DNA of 64,000 nt from Candidatus Acetatifactor stercoripullorum (GCA_019114005.1 DXGH01000012.1:1-64000), one strand, 5' to 3'. Shown: positions 35,081 through 43,249, counted from the first letter of the stretch. Numbers and translations: made by a program. The notes: generated from the letters alone by a model not told the origin.

Positions 35081-36367
35081 ATGAAAGCGTATCAGGAGCT
35101 TAGTAAGGAAGAACTGTTATCACTGCAGGCACAGCTTGCCGCGGCTTATGAGGATGCCAAGGGAAAGGGATTAAAGCTGGATATGTCCAGAGGCAAGCCC
35201 TCCATAGCCCAGCTGAATATGGCTATGGACTTTATGGATGTGATAAATTCTGAAAGCGATATGAGGACAGAGGACGGCGTGGACGTGCGCAATTACGGCG
35301 TTCTTGACGGCATACCGGAGTCAAAGCGTTTGATGGCCGATATTATGGGAGTGAATGCCGACAATGTGATTGTCTGCGGCAACGCCAGCCTGACGATCAT
35401 GTTTGATACGGTTGCCCGCTCTATGACTCACGGCGTGCTGGGAAGTACTCCTTGGTGCAAGCTGGATCGGGTAAAATTTCTCTGCCCTGTTCCGGGATAT
35501 GACAGACATTTTTCCATTATGGAATACTTCGGCATTGAAATGATCAACGTTCCCATGACCCCGAATGGACCGGATATGGATATGGTGGAGCGTCTTGTGG
35601 CACAGGATGAGAGCATAAAAGGAATCTGGTGCGTACCCAAATATTCCAATCCCCAGGGATATTCTTATTCAGATGAAACGGTAAAGCGCTTTGCAGCCTT
35701 AAAGCCTGCAGCGGCGGATTTCCGTATTTACTGGGATAATGCTTATGCGGTCCACCATCTGTACGACGACAGACAGGATGAGATATTGGATATTCTTACA
35801 GAATGTGAGAAGGCAGGCAATGCCGATATGGTATATATATTCGGTTCCACCTCAAAGGTGACCTTTGCGGGAGCAGGAATTGCGGCAGTGGCATCCTCCA
35901 AAGCCAATCTGGACGCCATCAGAAAGAGCATGACCATTCAGACCATCGGCTATGACAAGATCAACCAGCTGTGCCATGTGCGTTATTTTAAAAATTTTGA
36001 GGCCGTGAAAGCTCATATGAGAAAACACGCGGAGATTATGCGTCCCAAATTTGAAACCGTGCTGCGTATTTTGGACAATGAGCTGGGAGGACTGGGCATT
36101 GGCCAGTGGACCAGGCCAAACGGCGGCTATTTTATTTCCTTTGACGCCATGGAGGGATGTGCTAAGGCCATTGTGAGCAAATGCAAGGAGGCCGGCATGG
36201 TGCTCACCGGTGCAGGCGCCACCTATCCCTATGGAAAAGACCCCAAGGACAGCAACATCCGCATAGCGCCCACCTTCCCGACCACAGAGGAAATGGAAAT
36301 GGCTACAGAGCTGTTTGTGCTGTGCGTGAAGCTGGTAAGCGTAGAGAAGCTGCTTGAGGAGAAGTAG
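35081..36367 (+). CDS. PLP-dependent aminotransferase (MocR/aspartate aminotransferase-like, class I)
   Basis: A 428-residue fold-type I aminotransferase. Its N-terminus LDMSRGKPSIAQLNMAM and the central CVPKYSNPQGYSYSDETV, IYWDNAYAVHHL and FGSTSKVTFAGAGIAAVAS (PLP lysine in STSK) match the 'putative aminotransferase' branch related to AspC-type and MocR domains. It lacks a GntR DNA-binding domain, so it is an enzyme. The amino donor is not decided by sequence. ATG 35081 follows GAGAGGAAGAG. The Nudix gene starts one base after its stop. Confidence 0.88.
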   Translation: MKAYQELSKEELLSLQAQLAAAYEDAKGKGLKLDMSRGKPSIAQLNMAMDFMDVINSESDMRTEDGVDVRNYGVLDGIPESKRLMADIMGVNADNVIVCGNASLTIMFDTVARSMTHGVLGSTPWCKLDRVKFLCPVPGYDRHFSIMEYFGIEMINVPMTPNGPDMDMVERLVAQDESIKGIWCVPKYSNPQGYSYSDETVKRFAALKPAAADFRIYWDNAYAVHHLYDDRQDEILDILTECEKAGNADMVYIFGSTSKVTFAGAGIAAVASSKANLDAIRKSMTIQTIGYDKINQLCHVRYFKNFEAVKAHMRKHAEIMRPKFETVLRILDNELGGLGIGQWTRPNGGYFISFDAMEGCAKAIVSKCKEAGMVLTGAGATYPYGKDPKDSNIRIAPTFPTTEEMEMATELFVLCVKLVSVEKLLEEK

Positions 36368-36368
36368 G

Positions 36369-36908
36369 ATGGGAAATTTTAAGCGTATCAAGAGAGAGCT
36401 GGTGGCAAAGGGCGCCATTATCGACTATTATCAGGATACCATGCAGATTCCAAACGGAAATATTGCAAAATGGGATTTAATTGACCACAAGGGAGCTGCG
36501 GCAGTGGTGGCTGTGAAAGAGGACGGCAGGCTGCTTATGGTCCGCCAGTACCGCAATGCGCTGGAGCGGGAAACCCTGGAGATTCCAGCCGGGGGCTTAA
36601 ACGGCAGACAGGAGCCCACCGATGTGGCGGCAAAGCGGGAATTGGAGGAGGAAACGGGATATACCTGTGAAAACTTGGAGCTTTTAACCTCCATTTTTAC
36701 AACAGTTGCCTTCTGCAATGAGAAAATTGATATTTATGTGGCCAGAGATTTAAAGCCGGGGAAGCAGCATCTGGATGAAGATGAATTTATCAATGTGGAG
36801 GCATACACGGTAGGAGAGCTGAAGCAGATGATATTTGACTGTAAGATTCAGGATGCCAAAACTATTTGCGGCATTATGACCTATGCCGCAAAATATTCCG
36901 CAGACTAA
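36369..36908 (+). CDS. Nudix hydrolase, ADP-ribose pyrophosphatase type
   Basis: A 179-residue Nudix protein. The Nudix box GGLNGRQEPTDVAAKRELEE followed by ETGY satisfies Gx5Ex7REUxEExGU. EIPAGG just before and FCNEKIDIYVARDL after the box are typical of ADP-ribose pyrophosphatases (NudF/YqkG) of Firmicutes. The ATG sits two bases after the aminotransferase stop with GAGGAG eight bases upstream, so the two are co-translated. In Firmicutes this gene often lies near spoIIM, as here. Confidence 0.9.
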   Translation: MGNFKRIKRELVAKGAIIDYYQDTMQIPNGNIAKWDLIDHKGAAAVVAVKEDGRLLMVRQYRNALERETLEIPAGGLNGRQEPTDVAAKRELEEETGYTCENLELLTSIFTTVAFCNEKIDIYVARDLKPGKQHLDEDEFINVEAYTVGELKQMIFDCKIQDAKTICGIMTYAAKYSAD

Positions 36909-36994
36909 AAAGGGAATCATGTTTGCTTTCCACACAGCATAGAATAAACTGTCATGTAAGGCGTGAAGGTTTATCAGACAAGGCGGTGCGGAAT

Positions 36995-37597
36995 ATGCTG
37001 CATATCTCGGGAAGAAATACAGGGTCGGGGAGACTTCCCCTTTTTGCTGTTTTTCTTACAGGAATTCTGGCGGGAATTTTTATCATGAATATAGGAAAGA
37101 GCATTTTGCTTGAAAATACGGGATTATTAGACGAATACGCATTGTATCATATGAAATATATGACCGTAAACAGCAATGCTCTTTTTTATTATGTGTTAAA
37201 ACAGAGGATGGGTACATTGCTGATTCTGGCAGTGTCAGCCACTACTTATCTGGGGCTTGCGGTCTGCCTGGGGATGACGCTCTGGTACGGCATGGCGGCA
37301 GGGGCATTCCTGTCGGCCCTTGTGATACGCTATGGCATGAAAGGAATTTTGTTTGCCCTGACAGGTGTGATGCCCCAGTATCTCTTGTATGTGCCTGCCA
37401 TGCTGGCGCTGCTTTTTTGGTGTGAAAGCCTCTGCAGAAGCATTTATTTCAGAAATACGGTTTACATGGAAGGGAATATGACTGTGCCGAAACGCCTGGT
37501 GCATTTAGCGTTCATTGTTTTGGCAGTACTGGCGGGCTGCTTTTTGGAAAGCTTTGTAAATCCCCATCTGATGTCAGGACTGCTGAAAATCTTTTAG
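36995..37597 (+). CDS. spoIIM: Stage II sporulation protein M
   Basis: A 200-residue membrane protein of the SpoIIM (DUF95) family, part of the SpoIID-SpoIIM-SpoIIP engulfment machine in the mother cell. Five or so helices are visible, with LFAVFLTGILAGIFIMNIGK at the start, YLGLAVCLGMTLWYGMAAGA in the middle and VHLAFIVLAVLAGCFLESFV at the end. ATG 36995 gives the length closest to B. subtilis SpoIIM (about 214) and follows AAGGCGG; longer frames reach into the Nudix gene. It is convergent with DAHP synthase, 5 bases apart. Confidence 0.85.
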   Translation: MLHISGRNTGSGRLPLFAVFLTGILAGIFIMNIGKSILLENTGLLDEYALYHMKYMTVNSNALFYYVLKQRMGTLLILAVSATTYLGLAVCLGMTLWYGMAAGAFLSALVIRYGMKGILFALTGVMPQYLLYVPAMLALLFWCESLCRSIYFRNTVYMEGNMTVPKRLVHLAFIVLAVLAGCFLESFVNPHLMSGLLKIF

Positions 37598-37602
37598 GCG
37601 CT

Positions 37603-38631
37603 TCAGTCATATTCTGCAATATCGTAAATCAATTTTTCGGAATCCTCCCAGCCCAGGCAGGGATCGGTGATAGATTTGCCGTATACGCCGCCGCCAACCT
37701 TCTGGCAGCCTTCCTCGATATAGCTTTCAATCATAAGTCCCTTTACCAGCGTGTGGATATCTGCATTGAGCCTGCGGCTGTGCATTACCTCCTTGGCAAT
37801 GCGGATTTGCTGCTCAAACTGCTTGTTGGAATTGGAATGGTTTACGTCTATCACACAGGCAGGATTTTTCAAGTCCATCTTGCCATACATTTCCAAAAGA
37901 CGGTTTAAATCCTCATAGTGGTAGTTGGGAATATTGTGCCCGTGCTTGTTTGTTGCGCCCCGAAGCACCGTGTGGGCCAGATCATTTCCTGTAGTGTTTA
38001 CCTCCCAGCCCCGGTAAATAAAGGAATGGGGATGCTGGGCCGCATACACGGAATTGAGCATAACGGAAAAATCGCCGCTGGTGGGATTTTTCATGCCGGA
38101 GGCAACGTCGAAGCCGCTGACCGTCAGACGGTGCTGCTGATCCTCCACGGAGCGGGCGCCGATGGCAACATAGGACAAAATATCCGAAACATACCGCCAG
38201 TTTTCGGGGTAAAGCATTTCGTCCGCAGCGGTGAGACCGGTTTCCTCCATGGCTCTGATGTGCATTTTCCGCATAGCAATCAGGCCGGCCAAAAAGTCGG
38301 GCTTTTTCTCAGGATCCGGCTGATGCACAATTCCTTTATAGCCCTCCCCGGTAGTGCGCGGCTTGTTTGTGTAGATTCTGGGAATCAAAATCAGCTTATC
38401 CTTTACTTTTTCGTTTACCTTTGCCAGACGATTTACATAATCACATACGGAATCCTCGTTGTCTGCGGAACAAGGACCTATGATTACCAGAAACTTATTG
38501 CTCTTGCCCGTAATTACGTCGCGAATTTGCGCGTCCCGCTCTTCCTTCACTTTTACAAGGGAAGGGGGAAGCGGATATTTTTCACGAATCTCTGCCGGAG
38601 TGGGCAGCTTCTTGATAAATTCAAAACTCAT
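37603..38631 (-). CDS. 3-deoxy-7-phosphoheptulonate (DAHP) synthase, class I
   Basis: It condenses phosphoenolpyruvate and erythrose 4-phosphate, the first step of the shikimate pathway. The 342-residue protein is of the AroF/AroG/AroH type: FLVIIGPCSADNEDSV, RIYTNKPRTTGEGYKGIV, ARSVEDQQHRL and DVNHSNSNKQFEQQ. Which amino acid inhibits it cannot be read safely. It stands alone on the minus strand. The 39-nt leader element shared with ispF lies directly before its start and supplies the ribosome binding site. Confidence 0.95.
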   Translation of the reverse strand: MSFEFIKKLPTPAEIREKYPLPPSLVKVKEERDAQIRDVITGKSNKFLVIIGPCSADNEDSVCDYVNRLAKVNEKVKDKLILIPRIYTNKPRTTGEGYKGIVHQPDPEKKPDFLAGLIAMRKMHIRAMEETGLTAADEMLYPENWRYVSDILSYVAIGARSVEDQQHRLTVSGFDVASGMKNPTSGDFSVMLNSVYAAQHPHSFIYRGWEVNTTGNDLAHTVLRGATNKHGHNIPNYHYEDLNRLLEMYGKMDLKNPACVIDVNHSNSNKQFEQQIRIAKEVMHSRRLNADIHTLVKGLMIESYIEEGCQKVGGGVYGKSITDPCLGWEDSEKLIYDIAEYD

Positions 38632-38634
38632 TTT

Positions 38635-38673
38635 AATACCTCATTTCTGAGCGACTTGTTGCGAAAAGGCGAC
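38635..38673 (-). promoter_or_regulatory. Second copy of the SD-containing leader element
   Basis: Read on the minus strand this matches 3721-3759 with only three or four mismatches, including GTCGCC, ACAAGTCGCTCAGAAA and GAGGTATT. The start codon of DAHP synthase follows after three bases, as in ispF. The SD can pair with the CCTTT near the 5' end of the element. Confidence 0.7.
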
Positions 38674-38847
38674 GGAGGCAGATCCTTTCCTTCGCTCTGT
38701 AAAATCCTTACTATTATAGTATAGATCGGAAAAACCTGCAAGGCATACAGGTGTGTATTGTCATTGTTACATAAAAAAATTGAAAAATAAGACAAAATTT
38801 TATAAAAAAATATATTTCCTTTTTCAAAATCATAGTGTACAATAAGC

Positions 38848-38917
38848 GTAGGTTTTTTAACAAAACCTCCCCTTTTTTGGACAACATCCCACCCCCAAGG
38901 GATGTTGTCTTTTTTTG
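38848..38917 (+). ncRNA. Candidate C-rich small RNA
   Basis: A -10-like TACAAT (38838-38843) is followed by about 70 bases ending in a perfect intrinsic terminator: GACAACATCCC (38880-38890), loop, GGGATGTTGTC (38899-38909), seven T. The body holds a small hairpin AGGTTTT-AAAACCT, an unpaired CCTCCCC and a C-rich loop ACCCCCAA. C-rich single-stranded patches that can pair with ribosome binding sites are seen in Firmicutes sRNAs such as RsaE/RoxS. No reading frame is supported and the -35 is poor, so this is a candidate. Confidence 0.45.
38879..38917 (+). terminator. Strong Rho-independent terminator
   Basis: An 11-bp perfect GC-containing stem (38880-38890 with 38899-38909) followed by TTTTTTT. 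It terminates + strand transcription, yet no + strand protein gene ends upstream of it, which is why a small RNA is proposed. Confidence 0.9.
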
Positions 38918-39031
38918 CAATGAAAAGTCCGCAAAGCATCTGATGCCGCCGCCCCGGAAATTTACAGAGGCTGTATTATGCTGTGGGGTGCAAAAAGCCA
39001 GTCCACGTTTTCTAAATTAATAGTAGAATTT

Positions 39032-39059
39032 TTGGAAAATAATGGTAAATTAGTATTAT
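39032..39059 (+). promoter_or_regulatory. Possible SigA-type promoter of the ECF sigma gene
   Basis: TTGGAA (39032-39037) and TATTAT (39054-39059) with 16-base spacing, 36 bases before the ATG. Confidence 0.5.
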
Positions 39060-39095
39060 ACAAAAGATAGCTGAACAAAGCAGGCGGATAAGGAA

Positions 39096-39647
39096 ATGGA
39101 TAAAGAAGCTGAATTTGTAAAAATGTATGAGGAGCACTATAAAACGGTGCAAAGATATGTGAGGACAATTCTCGGCAGCAGCTCTTTTTCGGAAGACGTG
39201 GTACAAGACACATTTTTGGAGGCGTGGAGGAAATTTGACATTATCAGAGAACATCCCAACCAGGGTGGATGGCTGATACGCACCGCATGCTATAAAATCC
39301 GCAACATCAGGAAAAGATTTAACAGACTGGAAACGATTTCTTTGGATGATGGCGTGGAACCCTCCAGGGAGGATTACGCCCTGGAGACAAAGGAGCTGGA
39401 TGTGATTTTGGAGAAAACGCTGAATGAGGAGGAACGTCTGCGGTTTAAGAGATATTATCTGTGGGGATACACCATTCCGGAGATTGCCAGACTGGAGGGG
39501 ATTTCGGAAAACAATGCCAGAGTGAGAATCAGCCGTGTAATCCATAAGCTGAGAAAGGAAATTCTGGCGGTGAGCTTTTTGTCCTTTGCCATGAGCGGTA
39601 TGCTGGAAAATCTTTGCATGCTGGTGAAAGACTTCATGATGTTTTGA
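39096..39647 (+). CDS. RNA polymerase sigma factor, ECF-like (sigma-70 family)
   Basis: A 183-residue two-domain sigma factor. Region 2 is SEDVVQDTFLEAWRKFD and GWLIRTACYKIRNIRKR, and region 4 is EERLRFKRYYLWGYTIPEIA with SENNARVRISRVIHKLRKE. About 25 hydrophobic residues (ILAVSFLSFAMSGMLENLCM, then LVKDFMMF) follow region 4, an unusual tail that could touch the membrane. The next gene encodes a membrane protein likely to be its anti-sigma or regulator. The target promoters are unknown. Confidence 0.88.
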   Translation: MDKEAEFVKMYEEHYKTVQRYVRTILGSSSFSEDVVQDTFLEAWRKFDIIREHPNQGGWLIRTACYKIRNIRKRFNRLETISLDDGVEPSREDYALETKELDVILEKTLNEEERLRFKRYYLWGYTIPEIARLEGISENNARVRISRVIHKLRKEILAVSFLSFAMSGMLENLCMLVKDFMMF

Positions 39648-39683
39648 GGTGTAAAAGGGAAATGGAGGAAGTGGATGTAGGAA

Positions 39684-40631
39684 ATGAACAGGGAGTATAA
39701 AAATCAAAAGGGTAAGGAAACAATTATTAATGAAATCAGGGAGCGGCTGCGATGGTATACCTTTGAAGCTTCCGAGGAGGACATTGACCCGAAGGAAATG
39801 GCGGCCATGGTGAAGCTCTTGGAGGTTTTAGAGGGGGAAAACAGGGAACCTGAAGAGAGCATAAAGGAGGCTTATGCCCGCTTCCAGGCCCACCGGGACC
39901 AGTGGGAGACGGATGAGGCCGAAATTTCAGCCCTGAGAGAACAGGAGACTTTGCACAAGGCGGAAGAAAAGGGACGCCGGAAATTTGTTCCAGGTCTTGG
40001 CAGAAAAATGGGAGCAAAGAGAAGGCTGGTTGTGGGTCTTTCTGCTGCGGCCTTATTTGTGGCAGTATTCACCGCAGGAGGAGCGGTGGGCGTCAACGCC
40101 GAGAGAAACGGCGGATTTTTCCATTGGCTGAAGCGGGATGAGACGGGTGTTACGATGATTACGTCACCGGATAATTCCAATACGCAGATTGATGTAGAAG
40201 CTTCAAAGACTTATCAAACCCTGGAGGAGGTGCCGGAGGAGTATCGCGGATATGTAATACAGGTGGGTGACCTGAATATTCTGAAAGGGTTTGTGTTAGA
40301 CAGAATTGAGACTACAAGGATGAATAATAATATAACAGTCTCTTCCTTGTTTGTGCAGGAGGAAAAAGGGGACAGTTTGAAAATTGGGGTAACGGACTAT
40401 GGAAGCATGATTTCTTACAATCGGCAATCCTATTTGGATGCAGAGTATCTCTACAGCATTGAGGAGGGAGAAATGCAGTTGGATGTTTTAGTTCAGGAAG
40501 AACAGGGGGAGAAAGTGTACACTCTATACTTTTATTTAGGAAGTGGGCAATATTGTGTGCAAGGCAAAGGAGATTTGGCGTTTGTTGAGGAGGCGGCCAG
40601 GGAATATTATGCTTTTGTGTCGGGGAAATAG
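39684..40631 (+). CDS. Membrane protein, probable anti-sigma/regulator (DUF4367-like)
   Basis: A 315-residue protein with a cytoplasmic N-terminus of about 112 acidic, helical residues, one membrane helix (RLVVGLSAAALFVAVFTAGG) and an extracytoplasmic domain of about 180 residues. The C-terminal segment resembles DUF4367 domains found on anti-sigma-like proteins beside ECF sigma genes. No zinc anti-sigma (HxxxCxxC) motif is seen. It starts 36 bases after the sigma gene; the site before the ATG (TAGGAA) is weak and close. The role is inferred from position and topology. Confidence 0.7.
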   Translation: MNREYKNQKGKETIINEIRERLRWYTFEASEEDIDPKEMAAMVKLLEVLEGENREPEESIKEAYARFQAHRDQWETDEAEISALREQETLHKAEEKGRRKFVPGLGRKMGAKRRLVVGLSAAALFVAVFTAGGAVGVNAERNGGFFHWLKRDETGVTMITSPDNSNTQIDVEASKTYQTLEEVPEEYRGYVIQVGDLNILKGFVLDRIETTRMNNNITVSSLFVQEEKGDSLKIGVTDYGSMISYNRQSYLDAEYLYSIEEGEMQLDVLVQEEQGEKVYTLYFYLGSGQYCVQGKGDLAFVEEAAREYYAFVSGK

Positions 40632-40779
40632 AAAAATTAAAAAATTTTTATTTTTTTTGTAATAAACTGCCTTTTCGGGACATATATTAAGTAGAAGGGT
40701 AAAATTGGAAGACACAATGAGGGAAGGAGGAAGAAAACCCTTCGATTACAAAGCTACAAAAGAAAAAGGAGTACTTAGA

Positions 40780-41286
40780 ATGAACGGAAGGATCAAAAGG
40801 AGAGTGCGGAGATTTATCTGTACGGCGCTGGCAGCAATGTTTCTGGTGTCTGCTCCCTGTACACAGGCCTTGGCCGCAGAGGCGGATACAGGATATGAGG
40901 AGGTGCAGGTGCTGGAGGCTTCGGTTTATGCCTTGCCCGTGGATGAGAACACCCCTAGCCTGCAGACGGTTTTTGGCAACTGCTTTATCAGTATCAGCGG
41001 TAGCGACAGCGGTATGTTGGTAGAGATTCAGACGGAAAGCTTCGGCGTTTCCTCTGTCATTGGGGTGAAGGATATCAAAATCCAGAAGAAGGTGTGGTAT
41101 GGCTGGCAGACGGTGGCTACCTCCAGCGGCGGAGAGGTTAGCGGTGTGAGCAGAATGGGTTGCAGTATTTTGTATGAGGGTGCTGAAAAGGGCGAAACCT
41201 ACAAGATCACCTGCGTACATTATGCAAATGTGAATGAATACAAGGAAGGAACCGGCGATACTGGAGCATTTGTGTATAATTATTAA
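40780..41286 (+). CDS. Small secreted protein of unknown function
   Basis: A 168-residue protein with a clear signal peptide: basic MNGRIKRRVRRF, a hydrophobic core (ICTALAAMFLVSAP) and cleavage near ALA-AEA at about 36. The mature part is beta-rich with Y/G/S/V (GVKDIKIQKKVWYGWQTVAT) and two cysteines, and looks like a secreted single-domain protein. No known family is recognised. AAGGAG lies 8 bases before ATG 40780; an earlier TTG-opened frame exists but lacks a site. It may be an output of the sigma/membrane-regulator pair upstream. Confidence 0.7.
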   Translation: MNGRIKRRVRRFICTALAAMFLVSAPCTQALAAEADTGYEEVQVLEASVYALPVDENTPSLQTVFGNCFISISGSDSGMLVEIQTESFGVSSVIGVKDIKIQKKVWYGWQTVATSSGGEVSGVSRMGCSILYEGAEKGETYKITCVHYANVNEYKEGTGDTGAFVYNY

Positions 41287-41488
41287 GTAAAACAAGTAAA
41301 AAGGGAAATGGGATGTCCGAAAATTTTTAAGGGGAATTTTCAGGATTTTTACATAACAGGTTTTTGATACAACAGGGACAAATGCAATTGTCTTAGTGGG
41401 TGGGAATTGTTATACGTGAATTGGGGAATTCTACGGTGGACAGATCGCAGATGGCGATGAATACATTGGTTGGGCGTAATGGCCCGGG

Positions 41489-41746
41489 TTGACAATTGTA
41501 AGGAAAGGGGCTTTTATCATTAAACATTTCAAATTTGGCGGCACACACATTGACACGGCGGCGTATGACGCTCAATGCGAGGTGCTGGAGGTAAGATTTT
41601 GGCGCGGCGGAGAAGTGTGGCAGTATTCCGGCGTACCGGAGGAGCTCTGGTACACATTTAAGGGAGAAGCAAGACCGGACATGTTCTATCACAGGAATAT
41701 TAAGGGACGCTTTGATGAAAGAAGGATATGGACGCCAAAATATTAA
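41489..41746 (+). CDS. KTSC-domain protein
   Basis: An 85-codon frame whose body matches the KTSC domain: IDTAAYDAQCEVLEVRF, GGEVWQYSGVPEELWYTFK and FYHRNIKGRFDERRI. KTSC domains occur alone or fused to lysyl-tRNA synthetases and phage proteins; function unknown. The start is uncertain: TTG 41489 has no ribosome binding site, whereas AGGAAAGGGG (41501-41510) is well placed for ATC 41516 or ATT 41519, neither of them a usual start. The frame contains no ATG before the domain. Confidence 0.65.
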   Translation: MTIVRKGAFIIKHFKFGGTHIDTAAYDAQCEVLEVRFWRGGEVWQYSGVPEELWYTFKGEARPDMFYHRNIKGRFDERRIWTPKY

Positions 41747-41772
41747 TTAAGCGGCAAGCTAGAGTTGTTTTT

Positions 41773-41805
41773 GGGGAATTGGGAGTGTCGCAAAATCATC
41801 AAATA
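41773..41805. terminator. Hairpin after the KTSC gene
   Basis: AGTGTCGCAAAATCA pairs with TGATTTTGCGGCACT around a ten-base loop, with only three T behind it. It may be a weak terminator or a foldback. Confidence 0.5.
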
Positions 41806-41830
41806 AGGTGATTTTGCGGCACTTTCGCGC

Positions 41831-41859
41831 TTGACAGGATGCCTGCAATTTGCTACGAT
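41831..41859 (+). promoter_or_regulatory. SigA-type promoter of the Rpn-like nuclease gene
   Basis: TTGACA (41831-41836), 17 bases, TACGAT (41854-41859). Transcription would begin near 41866, which rules out the in-frame ATG at 41839 as a start from this promoter. Confidence 0.75.
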
Positions 41860-42006
41860 AAAGTTACATATCAGGGAAGGTTCTTAACCGCTTCGGTTGC
41901 AAATCCCATGGACAAAATAATAAATAAGGCGGGATGCACGGAAGGGGAGAGAGCTTTCACCGGACCCTTTGTCTTTGCATCTGCCAAAGTACGAAAGGGG
42001 AAAGCT

Positions 42007-42852
42007 GTGGAAAAAAGAAAATTAAAAGAGCTGAATCTGCTGGATGATTTTTTGTTCAATACCATGGTAACACATCCGGAAATCGGAGAGCAATTCTGCA
42101 GGATATTGCTGGGGGTGATACTTGGAAGAAGCCTTGGAAGATTAGAGATCATAGCACAGAGAACTTATTATGGATGCGACACGGATTTACATGGGGCGCG
42201 GCTGGACGTGTGTCTGGAAGAGACGAAAGAGAGCGGCAGACAGGGATATATCTATGATGTGGAGCCTGGCCTTTATGGGAGGGGCGGTGCGGCAATGGTG
42301 TATCCAAGGAGGGTGCGCTTTTATCACGCGCAGATTGATGCGGACAGCCTCAGGTCTGGTCAGGATTATGCCCTTTTGAAAAATGTGTATGTGATCGTGA
42401 TTACGCCCTTTGATCCCTTTGGTTTAAACCGGATGCTTTATACGATAAGGAGAAGCTGTGAGGAAGAACCTTATATGTATTATGAGGACGGGGACCGCAC
42501 CTTATTTTTATATACCAGGGGCACGAAGGGGGACCCTCCTGAGGAGCTGGCACAGCTTTTGCATTACATGGAGGACAGCACGGAAGCAAACGCGGTAAAT
42601 GAAAAGCTGCGCAGGCTTCATGGAATGGTGGAAAGAGTAAAACAGGACAGGAAGGTGGCGGTACATTATATGAAAATCTTTGAGAGAGAGCAGATGCTTT
42701 TGGAAGAGGGCAGGGAGGAAGAACGTGCCAACACGGAAAGGGAGCGCAAAAGGGCTGAGACCGCAGAACGTCAGGTTCGGGAGCTGGAGAAGGAGCTGGA
42801 GGCTTTAAGGAAGCAGATGCTTTTTCAGAATGCACACGATCAGGAAAACTGA
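42007..42852 (+). CDS. Rpn family recombination-promoting nuclease / PD-(D/E)XK transposase-like protein
   Basis: A 281-residue protein of the Rpn/YhgA-like PD-(D/E)XK nuclease group common in Lachnospiraceae. ELNLLDDFLFNTMVTHPEIG opens it; GARLDVCLEET and GYIYDVEPG supply the D and E-x-E/D catalytic core (D followed by YDVE), and AQIDADSL follows. A K/E/R-rich coiled coil fills the last about 60 residues. GTG 42007 is preferred: AAAGGGG lies upstream and the promoter maps after ATG 41839. Such genes occur in many copies and move DNA in E. coli, but the role in Clostridia is not shown. Confidence 0.85.
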   Translation: MEKRKLKELNLLDDFLFNTMVTHPEIGEQFCRILLGVILGRSLGRLEIIAQRTYYGCDTDLHGARLDVCLEETKESGRQGYIYDVEPGLYGRGGAAMVYPRRVRFYHAQIDADSLRSGQDYALLKNVYVIVITPFDPFGLNRMLYTIRRSCEEEPYMYYEDGDRTLFLYTRGTKGDPPEELAQLLHYMEDSTEANAVNEKLRRLHGMVERVKQDRKVAVHYMKIFEREQMLLEEGREEERANTERERKRAETAERQVRELEKELEALRKQMLFQNAHDQEN

Positions 42853-42879
42853 CATAGACTGTTTATAAGATAGGTAATT

Positions 42880-43002
42880 GCGAAACTCGCTCCCTGGTAT
42901 CAGAAACTGGGCATAATAACCAAAATAAGGGTGACTAGCCACTGCTTCGGAACCCGTTTTTGGTTATTATGACCGGGTTCTTGACTTTGTCAGCGAGTTT
43001 CG
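42880..43002. repeat. Nested palindromic element with alternative pairing
   Basis: GCGAAACTCGCT (42880-42891) pairs with AGCGAGTTTCG (42992-43002), and inside it CATAATAACCAAAA (42912-42925) pairs with TTTTGGTTATTATG (42958-42971). A competing stem, GAACCCG (42950-42956) with CGGGTTC (42974-42980), overlaps the inner 3' arm. There is no T-run and no gene inside. It follows the Rpn-like nuclease gene directly. Confidence 0.8.
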
Positions 43003-43041
43003 TAAACGCCTATGTTTATAAGAATAAGAAAGGAAAGACAC

Positions 43042-43200
43042 ATGGCAGATATTGTGATTGTGGCGGCAATAGCCATTGCAGCGTTTTTTATCATACGAAA
43101 CCAGCTCCGTCGCATCAGAAAGGGCGGCTGCGGATGTGGATGTGCAGGCTGCAGCGGATGTGGGGCGGAAAAGAAAAGAAGCCAGACACAGGACAGATAA
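43042..43200 (+). CDS. FeoB-associated Cys-rich membrane protein
   Basis: A 52-residue protein with one N-terminal membrane helix (IVIVAAIAIAAFFIIRNQL) and a short cysteine-rich tail, KGGCGCGCAGCSGCG. This matches the small FeoB-associated Cys-rich family usually encoded next to the ferrous iron transporter FeoB. No feoA or feoB is present here, so it is an orphan. ATG 43042 follows AAAGGAAAG. It is counted as real because the helix plus CxCxC pattern is distinctive. Confidence 0.8.
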   Translation: MADIVIVAAIAIAAFFIIRNQLRRIRKGGCGCGCAGCSGCGAEKKRSQTQDR

Positions 43201-43249
43201 AGGAAAACGAAAAAAAGGGCATTTTTCATGTCCTTTTTGTATTTTTGTC

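Noticed and set aside
41386..41488. 29-codon GTG-started frame before the KTSC gene
   Set aside because: No ribosome binding site and too short to judge; peptide not recognisable.
41839..42006. ATG 41839 as start of the Rpn-like gene
   Set aside because: It lies upstream of the transcription start predicted from TTGACA-17-TACGAT, and the typical protein begins at GTG 42007 after AAAGGGG.
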